Source: Catenaria anguillulae PL171
Lineage: Eukaryota; Blastocladiomycota; Blastocladiomycetes; Blastocladiales; Catenariaceae
Reading direction: 5' to 3'
Assembly: GCA_002102555.1 (NCBI GenBank)
Contig: MCFL01000021.1
Coordinates: 62,001-126,000 of the forward strand
Length of the DNA stretch: 64,000 nucleotides
Part shown: positions 44,211-55,098 of the stretch, in pieces
Layout: the number at the start of each line of letters is the position of its first letter
Position numbering within the stretch: position 1 is the stretch's first letter
The notes under the pieces: generated by a model
Told to the model about the DNA's origin: nothing
The model's input: only the letters and a program-made list of their open reading frames with translations
The model's database searches: none
Translations under genes and position numbers: made by a program

Positions 44211-46421
44211 ACTTGGCAACCACCCACATTTGCAAATGAAACGTGTGCGATGATTCCGGCGATTTCTTGTTGTTACCCCACCGAACCACCCCCGTCCCAA
44301 CGCAACCCCCTCCTTGCGTCGCCCTCTTCCGTCCATCCATCTCTTTGGCGTGTCATTCCTCCCGGGTTGTGCATTTGCCCACACCTGCTTCTTTCTGTTT
44401 TTTTTTGCCTCCTTTTTGTATTGTGCAGTTTCCATCCTCCCAAAGTTTCATGGTCATTTTCTCGTTTCGGCTCTCTCATCTCTTTCCGTTCCGCTGTCCG
44501 GTTTTTTTGCTTTGATTCTCGTCGTCGTCCTTTACCTGCTTGTTTCGTGTCCTTTTATCTCTGTTTCTCAGTATGCCGGGCGGCTGCCCCCTCAAACTAC
44601 CACAGATGTCCTCGCTCATCTTACCAACGTATCTCTGTTTCGTTTCTTTTGCCAAGCAACGGTTGTATCCGACATTTCTTTTGCTGCTCTTGTTTGCCCC
44701 TTTCAACCCTCCCTGGTTGTTCCTTTTTCTCCCTCCAGTCCGTCCGTCTTCCTTTCGCGAAATCCGTCCTCCGTCTTCTTTCCGTGTTTTCCTGTGGCTG
44801 CTACCCCCTCTTTCAGCCTTGGTTGGCGCTTTCGTGGCCCTCCTCTCGTTTTCTCTGTTTCTGCTCCACTTTCTCCATTTTTCTTTTCTTTGTTTTTCTG
44901 GGTGCAACGTGACCATGGAACCCGTATTTACCCTCCCTCTCTTCTCGATCCTTTCTCAAAGCTTTCCTCATGTCTCTGTATGTTCGGTTGCTCTTCACCC
45001 TCAATCTGTCTGTGTCGCTCTCTGATCCTCCAGTACTTGACCGCCGCCAAACTTACTGCCACCCTTGCGCGGGTCATTTTGTTCTGTCTGTCTCTGTTGT
45101 TCCATGCTTGTTGCTTGTTGCGTTTTTGTCCCCTTATCCCCCCCGCCTATCTATCCTTTATCCCCACCTTCGCCCATCGTTGCCCAGGCACGCCCAAAGT
45201 CGCTTGCACGTTCAGCGCGATGTTTTGATTTCCCTTTCCCTTTTTTCCTCCTGTAAGAGTCAGTCCACCCACGCACTGTGTGCGGTTTTTTTCCACCTAC
45301 CCTGCATGTTGTTGTTGATTTTGTTGTCTTCATTGTTCATTGTCATGTTGCTTTTCGGATTTCCCCATCAATGTATGCCTTTGCGTACCAAGCGCTCTGT
45401 CCACAAATGACGTGATTGAGGTCGTTTCCATCCCGTGGAGACGAAGTGAATGTGCTGGGCTTCTGCCAGTGGGTCGGTCGACTTGAGTGACACGTTCGCT
45501 TTTCAATCCAGTGCTGTCGCTGATCACACCGGACCCTTCAGCCTGCGGCCGCTTAACTTGCGTCTATTGCCAATTGCCAAAACACTGACAAATGCATACA
45601 CAACGACGCTCGGGTGGAATCGAACCATGCCGCGTCAACGGACCAATGACTCGCTGCTGACCAAATGAGTGGGCCGGAAATACGGATACGGAGGCCGGTG
45701 CAAATGACGTGTCATCAGAGTCTTTCGAATGTTGCTCTGTAACTTGTATGATGAACCATGGATGTATACACAGTAATCGTAATCCATGAGCGGTCACAAT
45801 GGGACATGATTGGGTGATGGATTTGGGAACAAGCTGGCCAGCCACGCCATGATTGGCGTCCGTGTCTCACCATAAGTCGTGTGACTTTGGCGATGTTTCA
45901 CTGTCTCGCGATCGCGACATTTTGCAGTATTGACTTACGCCACCATTACGGACAATTGCATATATAAAAAAGATGTTCCAGATCTGAGGTCGGGTGTATG
46001 TATTTAGGTGTGATGACAACTGATCCGTCCGATCGGTAGGCAACATGGGAAAAAGGTCACACGACCGATTCCTGATTGTCGCACGGTCACAGTGAAGCAT
46101 AGTACGGCTGGTACGTATGTAAGTACGCACACTGTATTGCGCAGTTGTTCTTGGCTGCCACGGCTGTCCACCAGCACTATCATAAGCAGAGAGGCAAGCG
46201 GCCAGCATATAAAGCCCAGCCCAACCCCTATCCTCGATCGTCTTCACTTGCCGCTTCCTTGACTTGTCTTGCTTCAACCATTATCTGACCAACCTCGTTC
46301 AGGCCGGATCCTGGTTCCCTACATACTCAAGTGCGAATTGTACCATAGACCCCCGTGTTACACATAGACCTATTCTGCTACATAGACGCTGTCGCTTCGC
46401 GGACCATCATCACTTGTTACC
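44211..46421. other. Intergenic region, KH+SAM 3' UTR and subtilase promoter
   Basis: From about 44270 to 45350 the plus strand is very T- and C-rich with many TTTC and TCTC runs, like the sequence upstream of the same gene. From 45400 onward composition is ordinary and leads into the subtilase promoter. A GGTGGAATCGAACC sequence near 45613 resembles a reversed tRNA B box but no tRNA folds. I find no gene here. Confidence 0.5.
46208..46213 (+). promoter_or_regulatory. TATA box of the subtilase gene
   Basis: TATAAA in the context CATATAAAGCC lies 209 bases upstream of the subtilase ATG, a plausible distance given a leader of roughly 180 bases. Another TATATAAAA lies at 45961 but is too far upstream to be the first choice. 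Confidence 0.45.
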
Positions 46422-49400
46422 ATGCGTTTCCCGCTCCTCTTTGCTCTCCTCGCTCTCTCGGCCGTGGCTTCTGCCCAAGACCTCCCCGAGCACGAAAAGA
46501 TTGTGGCTCCCGCCTACATTCCCGACACTGCCTCGATCCTCAAGGGCAAGTACATTGTCCAGTTCTCGCGCCCGCCCGCCGCCAGTGTGACTGCCCAGCG
46601 TCGCGAACGCGCCTCGGCTGCGTCGCTCGAGACTGGTGTCAAGGAGCAGCAAGAGTCGTTTGGCGTGTACTGCCGCCGCAACCAGCTTCCCGTCAAGGTG
46701 AACCGCCGCTACACCAAGCTGCTCAACGCCGCTTCGGTCACCATCAAGAACGCCGAGGATCTGGTCAAGGTTGCCAACGCTCCTGGAGTCAAGGCCATCT
46801 TCCCCGTCATCAAGCACACGATCCCCGTCGAGCCCCAGGCACTCAACAACCCCGTCATCCCGCAGTTTGCCCACAACTTGACCAACATCAACCTCGTCAA
46901 CGAGCGCTTCCCTGACTTGACGGGCAAGGACGTCAAGGTTGGCGTGATTGACTCTGGTACGCTCAACTCGTCTCTCATTGCATTTCCTTGCATTTCGCAC
47001 CTGGCTCATCTTCTTTCTCACGTGTTGGCAAACAGGTATCGACTGGAAGCACCCCGCTTTTGCCATTCCCGGCCAAAAGTGCGAGACCTTCAAAGGTCCC
47101 GGCTGCCGTGTTTTGTATGGGTATGACTTTGTCGGTGATTTGGTACGGGGATTTCGTGTTGTGTTTCAAGCGATCCTGCGCCTGGATTACTCAAGCGCAG
47201 TTTGCTTTCGATAGTACGACTCTGGTGCGGATGAGGGCACGCCAGCTGCTACCCCTCAACCCGACAATGACCCGCTCGACTGCGGCGGCCACGGTACTCA
47301 CGTTGCCGGTATCATTGGTGGTTTCGACGACAAGGTCAAGGGTGTCGCCCCCGAGGCCGTCTTTGGCGCCTACCGCGTGTTTGGCTGTGACGGCACCACC
47401 GACAACGCCGTAATCTTGGCCGCCTTGGAGCAATCGTACCAAGACGGCATGGAGCTCATCAACATGTCTCTCGGTTCGTTTCAGCCCCTAGTTTTTCACC
47501 AGTATCCACACAAACGCAAACTTACCCCATGCATTTTTTGTAAATGTGTTCGGCAGGTGGATCGCATGTTGGCGCCGACCATCCGTACGCCCAAGCCATT
47601 GATACCTTGGTTGAGAACGGTGTCTACGTGATTGCCGCCGCCAGTAACTCTGGGTTCGTTTCGTGTCTCGCGTCTCACGATTTGGCATTCGCTTGACTGA
47701 CCATCTGATTTTCAACTATTCACAGTGACAAGGGCTACTCGTACGTGACTGCCCCGTCTATTGCCTCCAAGGCGTTCTCGATCGCCTCGTTCGACAACAC
47801 GCACGCCCTCCAGACCGTTGCTCAAGTCGAGGGCATCAACGGCGTCGGCGAGATCTTGTTCGACTACTCGCCCTCGGATGGCGTGACTCAGCGTTTCGAC
47901 CAGGCCACTAAGTACAAGATCATCCGCTCGCCCAACCCGCCCACGTTTGCCACCGACGGCTGTGCTCCGTTCCCGGCCAACACGTTTGCGGGTGGTGTCG
48001 CCTTGGTCCGCCGTGGCGGTTGTGCCTTCACCGACAAGGTTGTCAACGCCATCAACGCTGGTGCAACTCAAGGTGTGATTGTGTACAACAACGCCCCTGG
48101 TCAGCTCAACGGTGCCACGCTCGACCCCACTCGCACCGGTACCACCCCCGCTGGTTTCATTTCGGCCGAGGACGGTGCACGCATCTACGCTGCTGCCACT
48201 GCTGGCTCGTCCATCACGATCCAGTTCAACAACGAGGCCAAGTTCCTTCGCTCGGCGACCTCTGGTCAACCCTCCGACTTTTCGTCGTGGGGTCTCGATG
48301 TCAACTTGCGTCTGCGTCCCGATTTTGGTGCCCCCGGTGGTGTATGTGCTACGTTTTGCATTCAATTCTGAACGTACATGGATGGCAAACACAAACTGAC
48401 GCACAAGCATCTTCATTTCAATTCTCTGTAGAACATCTACTCTGCCTACCCGCTCAAGAAGGGCGGTTATGCTCAGCTCTCTGGCACGTCCATGGCCTCT
48501 CCCTATGCTGCCGGTATTGTTGCCCTCGACGTTCAGCGCAACGGTGCTTCCCAAGGTGCCGATTCTGCTCTCGCCTTGGCCCGCCGTTTCTCCAACACTG
48601 CTCGCCCCTCGTTCCCGTCCAACGGCGACGATTCCCACGCCGAGTCGGTTGCCAAGGTCGGCGCTGGTATGATTGACGCGCTTGCCTTCCTCGAGAACCC
48701 CGTGTCGGTTGCCCCGCACAAGATTGAGCTCGGTGACTCGCCCCAATGGCCGCGTGCCCCGCGCAAGACCCAAGTCCTCACCATCAAGAACGATGGCAAG
48801 GAGGCCAAGACGTACCGTTTCACGCACACACCCTCGCGCGCTGTGATGGGTGACAACAACCGCCCCGCTGCCCAGTTTGCCACGGCCAAGGTCCATGCTC
48901 GTGTCACCTTCTCGACCCCCTCGGTCACGCTCCAGCCCGGAGAGACCAAGCAAGTGACGGTCACTTTCGACTCGAACGTGCCGCTTCTCGGCAAGTTGCC
49001 CGAGGCCGGCCACTGGATCTACTCCGGTTACGTCACACTCGAGACTGCCGACCGCAAAAACCAGCTCAACGTTCCCTACGCTGTCATGGCCGGTGACTAC
49101 TCGACCATGCCCGTCCTCGCTGCTGCCCCGTCCCCTCTTGCGCCGTCCTTGACCAACGGCATTGCTCTCAACCCAGCCGTTGCCGCGCGTGCCCCGACCT
49201 ACGATGGCCGTATCACCCCCGTCTTCTCGCTCAACACGACCAACCTCCTCGAGATCCCTGTTCTGCGTCTTGCGACCTTGTTCCCGACCCGCAAGCTCGC
49301 CATCTCTGTGCATGACGCGACCAAGGCCGATCTGCCCATTGTTGGCTACACTTTGGGCATTGACCACATGTCTCGCGTTGCCTCGCAAACGGGTGGCACC

Positions 49401-49735
49401 GTCACGCTTCCCTTCACTGGTACCATCACCTCGACCGCTGGTGGCGCCGACGAGAAGCCCATTGCCGATGGCACCTATGTGCTCGCCATCCAGTACGTCA
49501 AGCCCACTGCTTTGCAGTCGGTGCCCAACCCTGATGCCGCGCTCTTCACCGGGTGGGTGTCGCCGCGCTTTGTTGTCAACCGCAACAAGGGCCGCCCTGT
49601 CTCGTCGACCACCACCGCCACGCCTCGGCAACTGCCACGGCGACCGTGACTCGCAACGATGCCGCGCCGACGGTGGATCCCCTTGCTCCCGTTGCCGTCT
49701 TTGGCCGCCGTCGTCGTCCCTCGACCTCGGAGTAA
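46422..49735 (+). CDS. Secreted subtilisin-like serine protease with PA domain (one frameshift near the 3' end)
   Basis: Modelled as join(46422..46956, 47036..47142, 47215..47473, 47557..47653, 47726..48341, 48432..49735) with one base missing near 49622, about 972 residues; the five introns are 72-90 bp. [19 protein letters not shown] is a signal peptide and YIVQFSRPP begins an I9-type propeptide. The S8 triad is complete: Asp in GVIDSG (about 177), His in GHGTHVAG (about 240), Ser in SGTSMASP (about 556). The oxyanion Asn lies in AAASNSG. A PA domain (about 370-480; [24 protein letters not shown]) interrupts the catalytic domain, as in lactocepin/C5a-type subtilases, and a Fn3-like region follows the Ser block. 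Such enzymes degrade extracellular protein. After the frame slip the protein would end with an Ala/Thr-rich stretch and [10 protein letters not shown]; without it a shorter tail stops at 49649. Confidence 0.92.
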
Positions 49736-49893
49736 GGATGACGAGCAGAGTTGCGCATTGTGTTGTTGTACCCTTCATTTGTGACTTGAATTTGTTTCAC
49801 TTATTGCCTCTTGTATCGCGATCCATGTGCATATATCAACCGTTTTTGTCGCTGATTTCAAACTTCTCATGATCTACATTTTTAACACGTCCC

Positions 49894-50939
49894 ATGGAGA
49901 ACCCAGCGCACGCATCGCCCTTGTGCCACATGATGCCTGCCCATGTCGCCACCAGTGACCTTGTCCCCCCTCCCAGGCTGAGGCCATCATGTGCATTCGC
50001 CCAACCTACCTGCTCCATGTCGAACATAGGTAGCCGCCCCCACCCCTCTGCGGGTAAACCCAACTATGGCCCGCTGGACGCGCCCGTCGTCCTGTCCGAC
50101 GCGGCAACTGCGTCCATCTTCTCGCTCGGCGACGGCAACTGGCCTTATGCGTGGTATCCGACGATTTACGATCTCAGTTACCACGGCGGCGGGGGAACCG
50201 GATACTGACGATCAGCAAAGTGATGGCGGCGACAGCGACGGCGATTGTCCGCCCACATTTGCGGATGCTGCTCGAACCGATGGCGAAACAATACGTTCTA
50301 CCAAATGTCTTGAACGCCATCAATGTCTTGAACGCACCCTCGCGCCTTTGGGGGTATCCCGCGACAACATGACGGCGTGGGAAAGTTTGTTAGACCGTTG
50401 CAGCTATTCCGGTGTGGCAGCGACAAGAACATCTTGATTCAACCCGAACTCAATATTGTCATGAACCATTTCAAGCACAACGTCATTTGGCCCGCGATTC
50501 GTCCACCAGTCCTTCGGTGTGACGCCGAGTTCGACATAGGATTAATCTTGATACAGGACTGGGCGTTTCCAAAACCGCAGCAGACCAACAACAACGCATG
50601 CTACTACTTCCTCCACCAAGAACCCACATTCTCTTCATCCGACTGGCTTGACAAGCAACTCAAGCAAGACGAGCAGACGTTCTGGGTTGACTTGGCAGTT
50701 GTCGTACTTGCCTGTGGATGTCGTCCGGGCGTTGGCCCATGATTCTGTTGTATGTGGGGCAATTTGCATCGACTGAGGTTTCGAGGATCGAGGACGCGGT
50801 GGCGGCGCCCGGAATGCACGATTGGGACAAGCAGAGCTTGAGGTCGCGGCAGCAGCAGTGGGCGACGGATGTGCGCAGGTGGGAGTTTGTGAAGGAGGGA
50901 AATCCTGGCGCTCGACTGGCGGATGCGGCTGATGTGTGA
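49894..50939 (+). CDS. Unknown gene E (four apparent frameshifts)
   Basis: Four adjacent open stretches on the plus strand read as one protein of about 349 residues if one base is added at each of four short G or C runs: 50191-50195 (five G), 50350-50354 (five G), 50416-50417 (two G) and 50736-50738 (three C). The total length then becomes an exact multiple of three. Readable segments include NWPYAWYPTIYDLSYH, MLLEPMAKQYVLPNVLNA, MTAWESLLDRCSYSG, NIVMNHFKHNVIWPAIRPPV, LDKQLKQDEQTFWVDLAVVV and a charged end, RRWEFVKEGNPGARL. I recognise no domain, signal peptide or clear membrane helix. The start could also be the in-frame ATG at about 50017. It could instead be a pseudogene, but the composition and the uniform type of break favour a damaged assembly of an intact gene. 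Confidence 0.5.
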
Positions 50940-51554
50940 ATGTGTTTGCTGCTTGTCCGGCGGTGTGTACGGAGGTGGTGTTTGGTGTACTACATGATAC
51001 TTGTCAATGATGTTGTCAGTACCAACTGATGCAAATGCCCACTGGTTCAGGGAGCACAGGCTACAATGGACGGACATGCACAGTCCTTTCGAATCGATTC
51101 ACTTGGACTCGTATGTAAACATGTGCGAACTGGGATTTTGTGCAATTTCTGAACGACATGTAATCACGGTGGAGGAGACAAAAAAAGGAGAGAAACTTGC
51201 CCAGAAAAAGGTGAGTTGTGACCCCGGTTCAGTGTCGCAGGAGGCGGTGAAAAAAAAGGAAGCAGAATGTTGATTCAGGTGAGGAAGAAGGCGAGAGCAA
51301 ATCGTCATGAGGTCGTTGCAGCCAGTCCAAGTGAAAGTGAGTTGATGAGCGTTGCGGTATGAGTGAGTGTATGAGCCAAGGAAAGAAAGTTTGGCGAAAA
51401 GAGATGAATGACAATGCAGAATCGAAAGACGGGTTATGAACATTGGTCCGCAAGATGTAGCTGCCACATGGAAGAGAGAAAGTGAAGTGAGGAACAAAAA
51501 CATGTAGGCGGAGTTCCGCAGTCATGGTGAATGAAAAATGTATGCCAGCTCAGC
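50940..51554. other. Convergent intergenic region between gene E and the carboxypeptidase
   Basis: This 615-bp stretch lies between the 3' ends of gene E (plus) and the M14 gene (minus). It is rich in GA on the plus strand from about 51170 to 51540. No gene or repeat is supported. Confidence 0.45.
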
Positions 51555-54500
51555 TCATGCAGCCACGGGTGCCGTATCCGCAATCGGCACAGGCGACGCA
51601 GGTACGGGTGCAGCGGCCGGCGCTGCGCTTGGGTGACGAGAAATGAATCCGGCGACGGCCGCGAGAATTCCGGCGTGCATTTCCTCAACCGTGTGCACGA
51701 TTTCCTCGGGCGGGAGCAAAAAGCCGTGATCTCCCGTGTCGCGCAGCTCAAGAGCAAACGAGTAACGGATGTTGGCTTTGGCAAACATCCAGTCCGTGGC
51801 CGAGCCGCTAGCCTGGGAAGAGGAACAGAGCGAGCAATGTCAGCAAGGAAGCCAAAGCGAAAATTGATTTGAAGAGATCGTACTGGGTAGATGGTATTGC
51901 AAATGTCGCCGTAATAATACTCTTTGCCATGCACGCCCAGAATTGTCTCGGTAGCCAGTGCCGAAACATCAAACAGTTCTTGCAGTTCTGGGTATTCGCT
52001 GTAGCAATCGTAGCCCGTCCTGGAATGACAAGACCAACAGGCACACATCAGTCCTGCCAATGCAAAAGCAAGCAGAGCGGAACGTACGGGAACATCCAAA
52101 GTTGACTGTAGCTGTGTGTGTCAATGAAGATTTTCATCATGCCACCCGTCTTGGATTGATACTCGCGCACCAATGCCATGAGAGCCTGCGTCTCGGGTGC
52201 CGAGCCAGGAGCGGGACCACGGAACGTCTCGTCACACGGGTCTGGCGATGACGCCCAAAAGTCTTGTGGATCAGACCATTCGTCGGTCGGAAAACTACAT
52301 TGACGTTGCCAAGTGGAAGTCAAGTCAGTCGCCCAAAACATCAACCGAAAAAGAAGAATGAAGAGTCAAAAACGCACTTGCGATTTAGGTCCACACCCAC
52401 ACAATCGCCAGCAAACAACTGCATGTTCTTCCTCCACAACCGCGACTTGAACGACTCATTGTACCCGTCAGGATTGACCATGGGCACAAAGATGATCTCA
52501 AAGCCATTCAATAAGTCCGTCACGAGCTGATTCGATCCATACCCGGCCGTCCACACATCGAGCAAATTGACTGCCATGGCCGTCGCAATCCACTCGCGCG
52601 AATGCATCCCACTGGTGATGAGTAACGCCGGTCTGTTGGTTTTGCGCATGGGCGCGCCATTGCCCAGTGTCATTGATGCGCCCATGCGCGCCATGGTCTC
52701 GGGTGTGTCGCCAGCAATGGGCGCAGTGAGCCGGGCCCAGACGAGTGGGCGACCTTCGAATGTGCGGCCGATTGTGCCAACCGTGACGAGGTGTGGAAAC
52801 CGCTGGGCCATGGTCGTGAGGTAGGTCGTCATGTCTGAGAGCGGAATGTAGCGACCGGCAACATTGAAGTCGCGGCCAACCGGGGTCCAGGTAAGGTCTT
52901 GACTGCCACTCGTGGATGGGCTGGTTGGTGTTGGCGACGCAGACGTGGACTCGGAAGTTGTTTTGGTGGAAGTAAATGAGCTAGCAGACGTTGTGATTTG
53001 CTCGGATTGTGTCAATGATGGAGACGTTGTTGCTACTGCCGATGAAGAAGCAGTTGACGTTGGCGCAGATGCGGCCGACGTTGTGGACGCAGATGCAGAC
53101 GTGCGCGATGAAAGCCCGGTTGCTCCTGTTGCTGGTGTGGTAGATGTTCCCGTACGACTCGTTAACAATGATGAAGATTTGGTCGCTGTTGTTGATCCTG
53201 AGGATGATGAACGCTGAGCAGTGGATTCCGCCCCAGGTCTGGACGATGACGAAGTGACCGTCGCCCCTCTTGGCATTGACGATGGGAATGAACCGGTACT
53301 CGATGAAGACGCCCCAATCGAGCCTGTCTTCGTCGTTGCCGAACCCCCAGGTGACGGTGAGCCTATTGATGTACCCGTTTGGGTGCTCGATGAGCCGATG
53401 GCCGTCAAGGATCCCGTCGATGACCCGGTTGGCGTTGGCGGCAATGTGCCTGACCCAGCCGCCGAGCCCGTGTAGGTTGCAGACGCCGAGGTGGGACCTG
53501 CCGAGCGCGTCGTCGACATAATCGGTGTCGCCGACTTGCTTGTCGTAGAACCAACTTGCGAAATGGTAGGACGCAAGCCATCGGAGGGGAGCGACGAAGT
53601 GCCACTCCCGGGCGGAAACAAGCGCGGTGGGGAATCGACATCATCGGGCGTGATGGGATCGTTGGGGCGAATGATTGGGTCGGTCCAGTCAACAAAGCCG
53701 TCATCGTCAACGACACTGTCGCCATTTGTTGGTGTGGCGGTGGGTCGTGTGGCGAAAAAATCGTCGTCGTTGGTGCGATTGGAAGGAGTGGGCGCCGGGC
53801 CATCGGTTTGAGCAGCAGTTGATACGGTTGACGTTGCCGTGGCCATTGGCACGGTCAATGAAGAGCTTGCGTCGACAGTTTGTGTCGGCGGAGGTGAGCC
53901 TTCATCCGTGATTGTTGGGCCGTTGCCGCCACCACTTGTCGCAATTGGCGGCTCGCCTCCATCAGCCTCACCACCACCACTTACATTACCTGTCCTTGTC
54001 GCCGCTGGCGCTCCATCGGATACTGTGCATGTTGACGCGGACCTGCATCCTCGCCCACACTTGCACCCTACCCCCGTTCCACTTCCGCCTTCTCCGTCCC
54101 CAACCCTGTCGGGCGCCGCCACCTCGGTCACGTCCACACACGGCGTCTTGGCCGGCTCTGCCACGGGCAGCTTCCACGGCACATCCCTATGTGTCTCCTC
54201 AATAGCCTTTGACACATTCCTGATGATGGTATGAAACTCGACCTGCGGAAACATGGCCTGGAGCCGATCGAGTATGTCACCGCGGACAAGCAGGTCGACT
54301 TCGCCGCCGAACGTGAGGCCTTGTTGCTGGTATATGCGGGCAAGCGGCGGCGGAACGGATGACGGGATTTCGATCGGTTGTGGCGAGGCAGCAGGGGTGA
54401 TGGACTTCTGCACGTCTTGGCGCTCGTCGCGGGTCGGGGGTGGATACGGCTGGCGAGCCGACTGGTACGAACGTCGGATGAGGTTGGGCCGGCTAGCTGG

Positions 54501-55098
54501 AAGCGGGCGATCAGATCCGGGACGGACCCCACCGCCCGTGGGCCGGGTAGGTCGATTCGACGGGCGAACCCATGGGGCATTCAAGCGTGTTGGGAGTCTG
54601 CGTCTGCGGCGAGGGCGCCGTGGGGGGTTGACCGGTTGAAAGTTTGTGCGATTGAGAAGGATTTCGCGCGACGACCAGATGTCGGCGCCAAAGTCCTGTA
54701 AGTGGCCGGATTGGAGGATTGCATGGAGTGAGAAATGACATGGACCAGTGAGGCGACGGTTGGCAATATGTATCGTCACGCACATTGGCGATTCGGCGCA
54801 TGAGCCGCGTGTCTTCGGTGGACTGCAACCGCACCCGGACGAGCTGGCCGTTCGTGTTGGGATTGCCGCCGGGCCGGCTTGAGTGTGATCGTGACTCGGT
54901 TGCTGGTAGAATCAGCATTGATTGCGGTTGAGGGAGGGGCATTGGTATTGGAGCGGTGGTTGCGAGCATTGGGCCCAAACATGTCGTGGAAGTGAGGATC
55001 ACGAGAATGACGGAAATGAGGACTGGTATTGTGAATGGAACAAGTGATGATGGAAAAGGAGAGGAATGCTCATCGGAATGGGAATGTCGGATACGCAT
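51555..55098 (-). CDS. M14 zinc carboxypeptidase with propeptide and mucin-like linker
   Basis: Modelled as complement(join(51555..51812, 51884..52019, 52088..52294, 52378..54695, 54784..55098)), 1077 residues, with four introns of 68-88 bp (GTACGA, GTACGT, GTGCGT, GTGCGT). A hydrophobic N-terminal segment (IPVLISVILVILTSTTCL) is a signal anchor or signal peptide. An M14 propeptide follows (DFGADIWSS, LLVRGDILDRLQAMFP). About 300 residues of Ser/Thr-rich, O-glycosylation-type linker come before the catalytic domain, so the enzyme probably works at the cell surface. Zinc ligands are in HSREWIA and in IDTHSYSQ; substrate and catalytic residues are in RLWRKN, GVDLNRNFPTDEW and in ALELRDTGDHGFLLP (catalytic Glu). 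The junction after LWMFP reads TGYDC instead of the usual PYG. It releases C-terminal residues from peptides in known relatives. Confidence 0.9.

Noticed and set aside
44250-45228. Open frames of 220 and 304 codons with many apparent transmembrane helices
   Set aside because: They arise from T/C-rich sequence that encodes Phe, Leu and Ser in every frame; no conserved motif or splice support is visible.
45610-45690. Possible tRNA on the minus strand from a GGTTCGATTCCACC-like B box
   Set aside because: The T-stem has a G-G mismatch, no matching acceptor strand occurs at a tRNA-like distance, and no anticodon arm folds.
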